A stretch of 64,000 bases of DNA. Source: UBA3478 sp965662045. Lineage in GTDB: Bacteria > Bacteroidota > Bacteroidia > Flavobacteriales > Flavobacteriaceae. Positions within the stretch are counted from its first letter, which is position 1; every line of letters begins with the position of its first letter. A program made the translations under genes and the position numbers. The stretch is taken from contig CBFIGE010000008.1 of the NCBI GenBank assembly GCA_965662045.1, positions 1 through 64,000 of the forward strand, read 5' to 3'. Under the pieces are notes generated by a model that searched no databases, was not told where the DNA came from, and saw nothing but the letters and a program-made list of their open reading frames with translations. Of the stretch, positions 1 through 9,216 are shown in pieces.

Positions 1-385
1 GTGCAGGAAGTGCTATAACCACCAAAAGGCAAGAAATAAGATTTCTAAATGATTTCATTTTTATTTATTTGAGTTCAGATTGCAATAAAAAGATTATTCA
101 CAAATATTCATAACACTCATTGTTACAAACTGCAATTAAATCGATTAATGACACTATTTCCTACAATTTGAGCCTTAGAAAGTAAAAGTCTACTTTTCTT
201 ACAATCTTCTAAATCTTAAATGATATATTCTCGTGCAGGAATTTCATTTCTAATTCATTCAATTCCTTTGAGGACTCTAGGTGATTTTTAATTAAATCGA
301 ATACACATGACTTGTTTCATTTATGGAATAAAGAAAACGATTACGATGTTTAAAAATCTAGTTACTTTTATAAAAATATAAGAAA
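1..385. other. Upstream region with no recognised gene
   Basis: AT-rich non-coding stretch before the first gene. The first 18 bases could be the end of a plus-strand reading frame that stops with TAA at 16-18, but five codons cannot be assigned to anything. The nonamer GTGCAGGAA occurs at 1-9 and again at 233-241, which may be chance. No convincing terminator, riboswitch or TAnnTTTG box was seen. Confidence 0.5.
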
Positions 386-1564
386 ATGAAACCTTACAAT
401 ACACCATGGTACTTTGGAGAATTTGGGGGTGTTAACCCGTCTATTTCAGATTCTTCCACCTATACTTTTTTGAGTTCGCAAAAAATGCAAGATATGTTTG
501 AAGGCAATGCTGACGGATGTTATTTATACTCTCGTCATTCTAGCCCCTCGAATATATATCTTGAAAAAGCAATGGCCAAATTAGAGCTCACAGAGTCTTC
601 TCAGGTATTTGCCAGCGGCATGGGAGCAATTAGCGCGAGTATTATGCAACTTTGCGAAAAGGGATCACACATAATTGCATCTAGAACAATTTACGGAGGC
701 ACCTATGCTCTTATGAAAAATGTCCTACCCAATTTTGGAGTAAAAACAAGTTTTGTCGATATTACAGATACTGATGCTGTAGAACAAAGTATTACCGTTC
801 AAACCAAAATAATTTACTGTGAGACTGTTTCTAATCCCCTTTTAGAGGTAGCAGACCTAAAAAAGCTTGGAGAAATTGCAAAAAAACATGGCTTACAACT
901 AATCGTTGATAATACATTTAGTCCTCTAAGTATTAGACCTGCTGAGTTTGGAGCATCTATTGTTATTCATTCCTTAACGAAGTATATCAACGGAAGTAGC
1001 GATTGTTTGGCCGGAGTCGTTTGCGCCTCTGAAGAATTTTGCGCATCCCTAATTGATGTTAATACAGGATGTGCCATGTTGTTTGGAAGTACTCTTGACA
1101 GTTTTAGAGCGGCATCTATTTACAAAAACATCAATACCCTTGGTGTACGAATGCAAAAACACAGTGCTAACGCATTGTGCCTGGCTCAAAAAATGGAAGA
1201 AGCAGGTTATAGAGCCATTTATCCTGGATTAGCATCTCACCCAAATCATCAATTGATGACTGATATGATTGACCCATTAATCGGTTATTCTGGAATGTTA
1301 ACTCTTGATGTGCGCACCAAAGAAAATGCTTATAAATTAATGGAAGATATGCAAGCGAAAGAATTAGGCCTTCTAGCCGTAAGTTTAGGCTATCACAAAA
1401 CTCTATTCTCTGCCCCCGCAAACAGCACTTCTTCTGAGATTCCTGTGGAAGAACAAGAAAAAATGGGAATGACTGACGGTCTGATTCGTTTTTCTGTTGG
1501 GCTCGATTTAACCATCGAACACACCACAGAGGAGATTTTAAAAAGTCTCAAAAACATTTTATAA
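386..1564 (+). CDS. PLP-dependent Cys/Met metabolism enzyme, methionine gamma-lyase-like
   Basis: A 392-residue fold-type I PLP enzyme of the Cys/Met metabolism family, which includes methionine gamma-lyase, cystathionine gamma-lyase and O-acetylhomoserine sulfhydrylase. The Schiff-base lysine is K199 in HSLTKYINGSSD. The PLP-pyridine aspartate is D175 in VDNTF. YSRHSSPSN at 48-56 is the counterpart of the family YxRxxNPT segment. Length fits the family's usual 380-400 residues. The best guess is methionine gamma-lyase (methionine to methanethiol, 2-oxobutyrate and ammonia), because related proteins in this phylum carry that name and because an NhaC-family carrier follows 20 bases downstream. 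Substrate specificity cannot be read with certainty, and a sulfhydrylase or cystathionine lyase remains possible. Cytoplasmic, probably the first gene of a two-gene unit. Confidence 0.8.
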   Translation: MKPYNTPWYFGEFGGVNPSISDSSTYTFLSSQKMQDMFEGNADGCYLYSRHSSPSNIYLEKAMAKLELTESSQVFASGMGAISASIMQLCEKGSHIIASRTIYGGTYALMKNVLPNFGVKTSFVDITDTDAVEQSITVQTKIIYCETVSNPLLEVADLKKLGEIAKKHGLQLIVDNTFSPLSIRPAEFGASIVIHSLTKYINGSSDCLAGVVCASEEFCASLIDVNTGCAMLFGSTLDSFRAASIYKNINTLGVRMQKHSANALCLAQKMEEAGYRAIYPGLASHPNHQLMTDMIDPLIGYSGMLTLDVRTKENAYKLMEDMQAKELGLLAVSLGYHKTLFSAPANSTSSEIPVEEQEKMGMTDGLIRFSVGLDLTIEHTTEEILKSLKNIL

Positions 1565-1584
1565 GCGAACTTACACCTAACTCT

Positions 1585-3021
1585 ATGAATACAAATCGCA
1601 AAGAAATAAATCTCAAAGCGGCACTCTTTCCCATTATTATCTTAGTAGGATTACTCTCGTACAATGTTTTTGTGTATAAAGACAGTGCGTTGGATGGTTC
1701 AAATCAATTTATACTCTTAATCTCGGCTGCTGTTGCTGCCTTATTAGGTGGCTATTATGGCAATAGTTATAAAGACATGCTAGAAGGAGTCGCTGAAAAT
1801 GTAAAAAGTACAACAACAGCATTTTTAATTCTCTTAATGGTTGGGGCACTCTCTGGCACTTGGTTAATTAGTGGAATCATACCCGCCATGATTTATTACG
1901 GCATTCAAATATTGAATCCAACATTTTTTTTAGTGGCATGCGTTATTATCGCTGCTCTCATCTCTGTGGCTACTGGAAGTAGCTGGACCACTTCAGCTAC
2001 AGTAGGTATTGCTTTGGTAGGTATAGGTGGTACACTTGGCGTTCCGCTTGCTATGACAGCAGGCGCGATTATTTCAGGGGCGTACTTTGGAGATAAGATG
2101 TCTCCACTAAGCGACACAACGAATTTAGCACCAGCAGTAGCGGGAGGAGAATTATTTGACCACATCAAGTATATGACCTATACGACTATACCTTCAATAA
2201 GCATCGCCCTTATTTTCTTCTTTATTTTAGGATTTGGCATTGATGCGACAGGTGAAGCAGATATCAGCACCATTTTGTTGGATATTAAAAAGACATTTAA
2301 TGTTAGTCCATTGCTTTTTCTAGTTCCTGTTGTTGTGGTTGTTTTTATTGTAAAAAAAGCCCCACCACTTCTTGCACTACTCGTTGGTACTCTTCTAGGA
2401 GGAGTATTCGCTATAATATTTCAACCGGAGGTAATCATGCAAGTCGCTCAAGTAGATAAAATGAGTTTTCAGGCTGCCTATCAAGGTGTCATCAACGCCA
2501 TAACTATAGACACTTCAATTTCAACTTCAAATGCCATTTTAAACGACTTGTTTAATTCTGGTGGAATGAAAGGAATGCTTGGAACCATATGGCTCATCCT
2601 CTGTGCTATGGTATTTGGAGGAATTATGGATAAAATTGGAGCCTTGAAAGTAATCACAACGAGCCTACTAAATGTTGCTCAAACTACATTTGGACTATTT
2701 GCAAGTACGGTCACTAGTTGTTTAGCCCTTAATTTAACTGCTTCTGACCAGTACCTAGCAATTGTTGTTCCAGGTAAGATGTTTGCATCTGCTTATAAAG
2801 ACAAGAATTTAGCACCTGAGAATCTGAGTCGAACGCTAGAAGATTCAGGAACAGTGACCAGCGCAATTGTCCCTTGGAATACCTGCGGAGCTTATCATAG
2901 CAGTGTATTAGGAGTACCTGTAATAGATTATATGGCCTTTGCCGTTTTTAATTATGTCAGCCCTTTTGTAACCTTACTTTTTGCAGCCCTAAAAATTAAA
3001 ATAAAAACATTGAAAGCTTGA
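1585..3021 (+). CDS. NhaC-family Na+/H+ antiporter or amino-acid carrier
   Basis: A 478-residue inner-membrane protein with about eleven to twelve hydrophobic segments. The hallmark of the NhaC family, GDKMSPLSDTTNLAP, lies near residues 168-182. Family members exchange Na+ for H+, malate for lactate, or import methionine (the MetT branch). The gene follows the PLP lyase by 20 bases on the same strand, so co-transcription is likely. The pairing makes sulfur amino-acid uptake a reasonable alternative to plain sodium/proton exchange. The C-terminal half repeats the helix pattern of the N-terminal half, as usual in the family. Its stop overlaps the upstream part of the diacylglycerol kinase frame. 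Confidence 0.85.
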   Translation: MNTNRKEINLKAALFPIIILVGLLSYNVFVYKDSALDGSNQFILLISAAVAALLGGYYGNSYKDMLEGVAENVKSTTTAFLILLMVGALSGTWLISGIIPAMIYYGIQILNPTFFLVACVIIAALISVATGSSWTTSATVGIALVGIGGTLGVPLAMTAGAIISGAYFGDKMSPLSDTTNLAPAVAGGELFDHIKYMTYTTIPSISIALIFFFILGFGIDATGEADISTILLDIKKTFNVSPLLFLVPVVVVVFIVKKAPPLLALLVGTLLGGVFAIIFQPEVIMQVAQVDKMSFQAAYQGVINAITIDTSISTSNAILNDLFNSGGMKGMLGTIWLILCAMVFGGIMDKIGALKVITTSLLNVAQTTFGLFASTVTSCLALNLTASDQYLAIVVPGKMFASAYKDKNLAPENLSRTLEDSGTVTSAIVPWNTCGAYHSSVLGVPVIDYMAFAVFNYVSPFVTLLFAALKIKIKTLKA

Positions 3022-3023
3022 GT

Positions 3024-3389
3024 ATGTCTTATATGCACGATAGAAAACAAGCCTTTAGATACGCCTTTAAAGGGCTACAATTACTTCAAAAAGAAGCCCA
3101 TTTTAAAATACACTTTTTTGTCGCGATTGCAATCAGTATTTTAGGTTATTTAGCTCAACTCAATCCAACACAATGGGCACTGCAATTTTCAGCTATATTC
3201 TTTGTTTTTATTTGTGAAGGAATCAACACGAGTATTGAGGCACTTTCAGATGCCATTACCACAGAACACAACTTCAAAATCAAAATCGCCAAAGATATTG
3301 CCGCTGGAGTTGTTTTGTTAGCATCCTTTTATGCAATTCTAATAGCAGGTTTCATTTACCTTCCTAAATTTGTAATACAATTCTTTTAA
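3024..3389 (+). CDS. dgkA: Diacylglycerol kinase family protein (DgkA type)
   Basis: A 121-residue small membrane kinase with three hydrophobic segments. It phosphorylates diacylglycerol, or undecaprenol in many Gram-positives, at the inner membrane. The catalytic and metal-binding motif is EGINTSIEALSD (from E65), and the C-terminal KDIAAGVVLLAS signature is present. The frame can be opened at TTG 3018, ATG 3024 or ATG 3033. I chose ATG 3024 because it begins just after the NhaC stop and keeps the typical N-terminal amphipathic helix. FtsK follows 5 bases later. Recognition of the family is firm; the start is uncertain by a few codons. Confidence 0.88.
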   Translation: MSYMHDRKQAFRYAFKGLQLLQKEAHFKIHFFVAIAISILGYLAQLNPTQWALQFSAIFFVFICEGINTSIEALSDAITTEHNFKIKIAKDIAAGVVLLASFYAILIAGFIYLPKFVIQFF

Positions 3390-3394
3390 TTGGT

Positions 3395-5866
3395 ATGGCC
3401 TCAGGATCTAAAAAAGTGTCGAAAAAGAAAAAAACAGAGCAAAAAGCAAAAAGACATAGACTTTTTGGAGCCTTTCTAATTGTGATAAGCATAAGTCTAT
3501 TTATTTCCTTTGTTTCTTACTTTAAAACCTGGAAAATTGACCAAAGTGCAATTGATTATTTCAATAACCGAGGAATTAGTTCTGAAAATTGGATGAAAAA
3601 AATTGGTGCTCAAATTAGTCACTTCTTCATCTATAAAGGTTTTGGAGCGGCTTCTTTTATCTTCAACTATCTTTTATTCATTACTGGAGGAGCATACATT
3701 TTAGAACGATCCAAAGAGCGTTTATTTCAAAAATGGTTTTGGGGAAGCGTATTTTGTATATGGCTTTCGATATTCTTCGGATTTACCTTCAGTCAGAAAC
3801 CTATTTTGTCAGGCGCTGTGGGAAGTGAATGGAATCTATTTCTAGAAGAATATATCGGAAAAATTGGGGTCTTTTTCACTTTGCTACTCGGAGCATTTAT
3901 AATGGCTGTTTTGCTTTTTGATTTTAATCCACAAAATACGATGGAAAAAATCACTCGAAGCTCTTCTTTTTTTGAAAAAATAGGAACCGCAATACAAAGA
4001 GTTGTAGCATCTTTATCAAGGCTCATGCCTTCAAAATCTACAATTGATTCTCTTCAAAATGAAACAGTAGAAATAACCGAGAATCACGAAGAATTAAATA
4101 TTGAAACAGAAGAGAACACTGAAGAAATGCCTCAGATTACATTCGACCTGAATACCTCGAATGATGGCCAGGGGGTGCACCCTCTTTTTGCTTCTTTACA
4201 ACTAAATCAAGAGGAAACAAAAGAAAATCCGGCAAAAAAAGAACAAAAGACAGAAGGTGAACACAATTCTGAATTAGAATTAGATTTTAAACCTCCAACT
4301 ATCGAAGAAAGTATTGATCTAAAGGCGAAAGAACTCGTTCAGGAGCAGGGTGCTTTTGATCCTACTCTAGAGCTTAAAAATTTTCAAATGCCGCATCTTG
4401 ATTTGCTCAAAGACTACTCAGCAAATCAAACCCAAGTCACCATTGACAAACAAAAGCTCAATGAGAATAAAGACAAAATCGTCGAAACACTCAAGAACTA
4501 CAAGATTGGCATTTCTAATATTACTGCTACCATTGGTCCAACTGTAACTCTTTACGAAATAGTACCAGAAGCAGGAGTGCGCATTTCTAAAATCAAAAAT
4601 CTTGAAGATGATATTGCCTTATCACTTTCTGCATTGGGTATAAGAATTATTGCACCTATACCCGGAAAAGGAACTATTGGTATTGAGGTTCCCAATGAGC
4701 ACCCTTCTATAGTTTCAATGAAATCTGTCATTGCGTCTAAAAAATTTCAAACCACCAAAGCTGAGCTTCCAATTGCATTTGGAAAAACCATTAGCAATGA
4801 AACTATGGTTGTTGATTTAGCTAAAATGCCTCATATGCTGATGGCTGGAGCTACAGGTCAAGGTAAATCTGTTGGTTTAAATGCTGTCATTACCTCATTA
4901 TTATATAAAAAGCATCCTGCAGAAATCAAATTTGTTCTCGTCGACCCCAAAAAGGTGGAACTGACCCTTTACAATAAAATTGAGAGGCATTATTTGGCTA
5001 AACTACCTGACAGTGAGGAGGCTATTATAACTGACACTACTAAGGTTATACATACACTCAACTCACTCTGTATCGAAATGGATGAGCGTTACGAACTGCT
5101 TAAAGATGCCATGGTAAGAAATATAAAAGAGTACAACGAGAAGTTTGTTGGCAGGAAATTAAATCCAAATGAAGGTCATCGTTACCTACCTTACATAATA
5201 CTAGTTATAGACGAGTTTGCAGATCTAATTATGACTGCTGGAAAAGAAGTAGAAACACCCATTGCTCGGTTAGCACAGTTAGCTAGGGCGATAGGTATTC
5301 ATCTTATAATTGCAACACAACGACCATCAGTAAACGTAATTACAGGTCTAATCAAAGCAAACTTCCCTGCACGAATAGCCTTTAGAGTAACATCTAAGAT
5401 CGATTCAAGAACCATATTAGATGCTCCAGGTGCCGATCAACTCATAGGTCGAGGTGATATGCTCTTTACCCAGGGCAGTGAAAACATTAGAATTCAGTGT
5501 GCATTTGTTGATACCCCAGAAGTAGACGAAATTACCACATATATTGGAAATCAAAGAGCTTATCCCGACGCACACAAGCTACCAGAATACATTGATGACA
5601 ATAATGGCACAATTCTAGATGACAATATTGAAGAAAGAGATAAACTTTTTAGGCAAGCTGCAGAAGTAGTTGTTACTGCACAACAGGGTTCAGCATCTTT
5701 GATTCAAAGAAAGCTCAAAATTGGATACAATCGAGCAGGCAGAATTATAGACCAGTTGGAGGCTGCTGGGATTGTCGGTCCTTTTGAAGGAAGTAAGGCT
5801 AGGCAAGTCCTTATTCCTGATCTGATTGCCTTAGAAGATTTTTTTAATAAAGAAAAACAAGCTTAA
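3395..5866 (+). CDS. ftsK: DNA translocase FtsK
   Basis: An 823-residue septal DNA pump that moves chromosome termini to dif and activates XerCD. The N-terminal 180 residues carry about four to five membrane segments. A charged Glu-rich linker spans roughly 210-340. The alpha/beta motor has Walker A GATGQGKS near residues 486-493 and Walker B LVIDEFADL near 601-609. The C-terminal gamma winged helix (about 765-815, QQGSASLIQRKLKIGY) would read polar KOPS-like sites. Length is usual for Bacteroidota. Its place directly before lolA-like and lptF/G-like genes is conserved in Flavobacteriia. Confidence 0.96.
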   Translation: MASGSKKVSKKKKTEQKAKRHRLFGAFLIVISISLFISFVSYFKTWKIDQSAIDYFNNRGISSENWMKKIGAQISHFFIYKGFGAASFIFNYLLFITGGAYILERSKERLFQKWFWGSVFCIWLSIFFGFTFSQKPILSGAVGSEWNLFLEEYIGKIGVFFTLLLGAFIMAVLLFDFNPQNTMEKITRSSSFFEKIGTAIQRVVASLSRLMPSKSTIDSLQNETVEITENHEELNIETEENTEEMPQITFDLNTSNDGQGVHPLFASLQLNQEETKENPAKKEQKTEGEHNSELELDFKPPTIEESIDLKAKELVQEQGAFDPTLELKNFQMPHLDLLKDYSANQTQVTIDKQKLNENKDKIVETLKNYKIGISNITATIGPTVTLYEIVPEAGVRISKIKNLEDDIALSLSALGIRIIAPIPGKGTIGIEVPNEHPSIVSMKSVIASKKFQTTKAELPIAFGKTISNETMVVDLAKMPHMLMAGATGQGKSVGLNAVITSLLYKKHPAEIKFVLVDPKKVELTLYNKIERHYLAKLPDSEEAIITDTTKVIHTLNSLCIEMDERYELLKDAMVRNIKEYNEKFVGRKLNPNEGHRYLPYIILVIDEFADLIMTAGKEVETPIARLAQLARAIGIHLIIATQRPSVNVITGLIKANFPARIAFRVTSKIDSRTILDAPGADQLIGRGDMLFTQGSENIRIQCAFVDTPEVDEITTYIGNQRAYPDAHKLPEYIDDNNGTILDDNIEERDKLFRQAAEVVVTAQQGSASLIQRKLKIGYNRAGRIIDQLEAAGIVGPFEGSKARQVLIPDLIALEDFFNKEKQA

Positions 5867-6511
5867 ATGAAAAATAAAGTAATTCTCAACCTTATAATTA
5901 TTGGATTGTTCAGCACTACAATTGCTGCACAGTCTAAGTCTCAAAACCTACTTGATAAAATATCAAATCAAATGGCTCAACACAGCAATTCTAAGGTAGA
6001 ATTCACTTATAAACTGGATAATAATGAAGCTGACGTTCATCAACAAACCAGTGGAACTGTCGTGATTGAAGGAGAAAAATACAAATTGAATTTATTTGAA
6101 ACCACACAAATCAATGACGGTCGAAAAGTCTACACTATTATTCCTGAAAATGAAGAAGTTATTATAGAGCCTTTTGTAGCGGAAAATACAGAAATTACAC
6201 CATCTAAAATGTTGACTTTCTACAAAATTGGATACAACTATATTTGGGATAGTTTAAAGACGATTGGAAAAAAGAAAATCCAATACATCAAACTCATTCC
6301 AAACCAAATCACAGAAGCGACTGAAGTTTTATTAGGTATTGATCTTGGGTCCAACCAAATTTTCGAAATTATACAAAAAACGACTGAAGGAAGCTCAATA
6401 ACCATACGTATTAACTCTTTTGAGAATGACTTGGTACTCCCATCGAATACGTTTAATTTTAATGGTGAGCAATACGAAGCTCAAGGCTTTTATATCATAG
6501 ACAATTCGTGA
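5867..6511 (+). CDS. LolA-like outer-membrane lipoprotein carrier
   Basis: A 214-residue periplasmic protein of the LolA family. It starts immediately after the ftsK stop. Residues 1-22 form a Sec signal peptide ending AAQS. The rest alternates beta strands and has a SGTVVIEGEKYKL segment typical of LolA-like domains, which carry lipoproteins across the periplasm in a hydrophobic half-barrel. Bacteroidota lack obvious LolB, and this gene normally sits between ftsK and an LptF/G permease, as here. The stop overlaps the next gene's GTG start (GTGA at 6508-6511), so translation is coupled. Confidence 0.8.
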   Translation: MKNKVILNLIIIGLFSTTIAAQSKSQNLLDKISNQMAQHSNSKVEFTYKLDNNEADVHQQTSGTVVIEGEKYKLNLFETTQINDGRKVYTIIPENEEVIIEPFVAENTEITPSKMLTFYKIGYNYIWDSLKTIGKKKIQYIKLIPNQITEATEVLLGIDLGSNQIFEIIQKTTEGSSITIRINSFENDLVLPSNTFNFNGEQYEAQGFYIIDNS

Positions 6512-8088
6512 AAATAGTTGACAGCTACATACTTCGCAGATTTCTATTTAATTTCAGCAGTTCGTTTTTAATATTAATGCTGATTTTCATTTTTCAGTCT
6601 ATTTGGTTATTTATTGATGAACTAGCCGGAAAGGATCTTGATTTTCAAATCATTGGAAAGTTTCTCTTTTACTACGCACCAACGATGATGGATAAGGTCC
6701 TCCCCTTTACAATACTGTTATCTGGTATTGTGACTTATGGAAACTTAGCCGAACACAATGAATTTTCTGCAATGAAAGCCTCGGGAATATCCCTCCAAAA
6801 GGCAATGCGAAGCAATATATATTTTGTCTCATTTATTGGTGTAATGACATTTTTTTTAGCCAACAATGTAATTCCTATCGCAGAGCAAAAAATATACAAT
6901 CTTAGAAGAAATATAGCCAGAGTAAAGCCCTCAGCAGCTATAAACGAGGGAGTATTCACTGATATAGAGGGCTCTGCCATGAATATAAAGGTTGAAGAAA
7001 AATATGGAGAAAACGATCGCTACCTAAGAGATGTCATCATACACCAAAAATCAGAATCTGATATTAATACTACAGTAATAAGAGCTGAACAGGGAGAGTT
7101 TATAAGTACTGAAGATTCTGATATTCTTCAACTTGTATTGTACAATGGAGATTACTACGAAGAAATTATACCTAAAAAGGGAAAAGAAAAAGAAAAACAA
7201 CCCTTCGCATCTGCCAATTTCAAGACCTACATCAAGAATATTGACCTCTCCACCCTTAATGACATGGATTTGGAACGTGAAAACAATATCACGACTGACA
7301 AAATGAAAAACATTAGTCGTTTGATAAAGGATATTGACTCTTTGAAGAATGTTAATTTAGAACAGGTTGATGCATTCTCAAACAACATCATTAATCGCCT
7401 AGGGGCTTTTCCTGTAATTTTAAAAGAAGAATTAATACAGAGTATTAAAGACAAACCTGATTCTATAAAGGCTGTAGTTGAAAAAACAAACCCCAGAATC
7501 AAATCGAGAACATCTCCCCAAGGAAAGCTTATCTCCGAACGCATTAGCATGATCCAGCAAGATTCGGTCTTGTTTGCTAAAAACAATCCTGAAGATGAAA
7601 TACTCAAAATAATTCCTTCTTGGCAAAGATCTCAGGTCATACTTGCCGCAAAAAACGATTTATTAGGAATCAAAAACAGCGTTGCACAAAAGACTTATGA
7701 AATAAAACGCAGGTTTGAATTTTACAACAGACATATCATTTCATTTCATAAAAAGTTTGCACTTTCCTTGTCATGCATCATTCTCTTTTTTATAGCTGCT
7801 CCTCTGGGTGCTATTGTTCGTAAAGGAGGATTGGGTTTACCTGTGGTATTAGGAGTACTTTTGTTTATCACGTATCACTTTCTGGGTGTTTTCGCTGAAA
7901 ATTATGCCAAACAAGGAAATATAAGTCCGATACTTGGCGCCTGGTTATCGACACTAGTGACCTTTCCACTGAGTATATTTTTAACCTCAAGAGCAACCGC
8001 CGATAGAGGATTAGTTAACTTTGGTGAATCTTTAATCAATTTTAAAGATGCCTTTAAATTCAAATTGAAAAAAGAAATTGAAGACTAA
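6508..8088 (+). CDS. LptF/LptG family permease
   Basis: A 526-residue YjgP/YjgQ-family membrane component of the LPS export transporter, which extracts LPS from the inner membrane with the LptB ATPase. Three hydrophobic segments lie in the first 125 residues, with APTMMDKVLPFTILLSGIV and EFSAMKASGI matching the family. A large periplasmic beta-jellyroll-like region follows, then three more helices near 410-500. The central region is longer than in E. coli (about 360 residues in total there), as is usual in Bacteroidota. GTG start overlaps the previous stop by four bases. Whether it plays the LptF or the LptG role cannot be told from one gene. Confidence 0.88.
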   Translation: MKIVDSYILRRFLFNFSSSFLILMLIFIFQSIWLFIDELAGKDLDFQIIGKFLFYYAPTMMDKVLPFTILLSGIVTYGNLAEHNEFSAMKASGISLQKAMRSNIYFVSFIGVMTFFLANNVIPIAEQKIYNLRRNIARVKPSAAINEGVFTDIEGSAMNIKVEEKYGENDRYLRDVIIHQKSESDINTTVIRAEQGEFISTEDSDILQLVLYNGDYYEEIIPKKGKEKEKQPFASANFKTYIKNIDLSTLNDMDLERENNITTDKMKNISRLIKDIDSLKNVNLEQVDAFSNNIINRLGAFPVILKEELIQSIKDKPDSIKAVVEKTNPRIKSRTSPQGKLISERISMIQQDSVLFAKNNPEDEILKIIPSWQRSQVILAAKNDLLGIKNSVAQKTYEIKRRFEFYNRHIISFHKKFALSLSCIILFFIAAPLGAIVRKGGLGLPVVLGVLLFITYHFLGVFAENYAKQGNISPILGAWLSTLVTFPLSIFLTSRATADRGLVNFGESLINFKDAFKFKLKKEIED

Positions 8089-9214
8089 ACGAATAGAATT
8101 AGACCAAATTTCATTAGCTATTGAGGATATTAAGTGCGGAAAGCCTGTTATTGTAGTAGATGATGAAAATAGAGAAAATGAAGGAGACTTTGTGGTGGCT
8201 GCTGAAAAAATCACTCCCGAAATTGTAAACTTCCTGGCCAAAGAAGGTCGAGGACTTATTTGTGCTCCATTAACTGCAAGTAGATGTGAGGAATTAGAGC
8301 TACCTATGATGGTGTCCAACAACTCTGATCCCTTCAAAACAGCTTTCACAGTATCAGTAGACCTATTGGGAGATGGAGTAACCACTGGAATATCTGCAGA
8401 GGATAGAGCAAAAACGATCAAAGCTTTAGTTAATCCAAAAACAAATCCTCAAGATTTGACTAAACCCGGACACATCTTTCCTTTGATTGCGAAGGATGGT
8501 GGGGTTTTAAGACGAACAGGGCATACAGAAGCCGCTATTGACCTAGCTCGGCTAGCCGGTTTGTCTCCTGCCGGAGTAATCGTAGAAATCATGAATGACG
8601 ACGGTAGCATGGCTAGACTTCCAGAACTGCGCAAAATTGCAGACAAATTAGATTTAAAACTCATTAGCATTGAAGATTTAGTTGCCCATAGGATGCAACA
8701 CGATAGGCTAATTAAAAAAATAGATAGCTACCCGGTTGAAACCTCTTTCGGAAAATTTAGTTTGCATATTTACGAGCAAACCAATACGGCTCAAATTCAC
8801 TTTGCCCTAAGCAAAGGACAATGGTCTTCAGTAGAAACCATATTGACTAGAGTTCACCCCTATCGTTCCAATCAAAATATTCTCAACACTCTTTTGGAGC
8901 GTGAGGATGAATATCTCATTAAGGCCCTTAAAAAACTTGAATTATCTGATAAAGGTGCTATTCTATTTATTCATCAAGAAAAAAACGAATCTCACTTTTT
9001 ACAGCAGTTACTAAATCTCAAAAACAACTCAGGTAAAAGTGCAGAATCCAAGTCTAGAAAAGTAAAAATGGACCATAAAGATTTTGGAATTGGAGCACAG
9101 ATGCTACACGAACTGAATATTAAGAGCTTAAATTTAATGACGAATTCCGAAGGTATTAACCGTGTTGGGCTCAATGGTTATGGCTTGCGTATTGAACAAT
9201 ACACCTCTTTTTAA
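8078..9214 (+). CDS. ribB: 3,4-dihydroxy-2-butanone 4-phosphate synthase with degenerate GTP cyclohydrolase II domain
   Basis: A 378-residue riboflavin enzyme. The N-terminal RibB domain (about 5-207) has the acidic metal site DDENRENEGD at 28-37 and the GHTEA motif at 148-152, so it should convert ribulose 5-phosphate to dihydroxybutanone phosphate. The C-terminal domain (about 215-378) is GTP cyclohydrolase II-like and keeps DFGIGAQMLHEL. However, where true RibA has VHSEC...CDCG, this protein reads TRVHPYRSNQNIL and has no zinc-ligand cysteines. That domain is therefore probably not catalytic, and a separate RibA is expected elsewhere. The TTG start at 8078 overlaps the permease gene's end by 11 bases. 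Confidence 0.92.
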   Translation: MKTKRIELDQISLAIEDIKCGKPVIVVDDENRENEGDFVVAAEKITPEIVNFLAKEGRGLICAPLTASRCEELELPMMVSNNSDPFKTAFTVSVDLLGDGVTTGISAEDRAKTIKALVNPKTNPQDLTKPGHIFPLIAKDGGVLRRTGHTEAAIDLARLAGLSPAGVIVEIMNDDGSMARLPELRKIADKLDLKLISIEDLVAHRMQHDRLIKKIDSYPVETSFGKFSLHIYEQTNTAQIHFALSKGQWSSVETILTRVHPYRSNQNILNTLLEREDEYLIKALKKLELSDKGAILFIHQEKNESHFLQQLLNLKNNSGKSAESKSRKVKMDHKDFGIGAQMLHELNIKSLNLMTNSEGINRVGLNGYGLRIEQYTSF

Positions 9215-9216
9215 GT

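Noticed and set aside
1..241. Repeated nonamer GTGCAGGAA at 1-9 and 233-241
   Set aside because: Two copies of nine bases are too little to call a repeat family.
346..381. 11-codon frame MFKNLVTFIKI just before the PLP lyase, as a possible leader peptide
   Set aside because: No regulatory residues such as methionine runs, and no attenuator hairpin; short frames like this arise by chance in AT-rich DNA.
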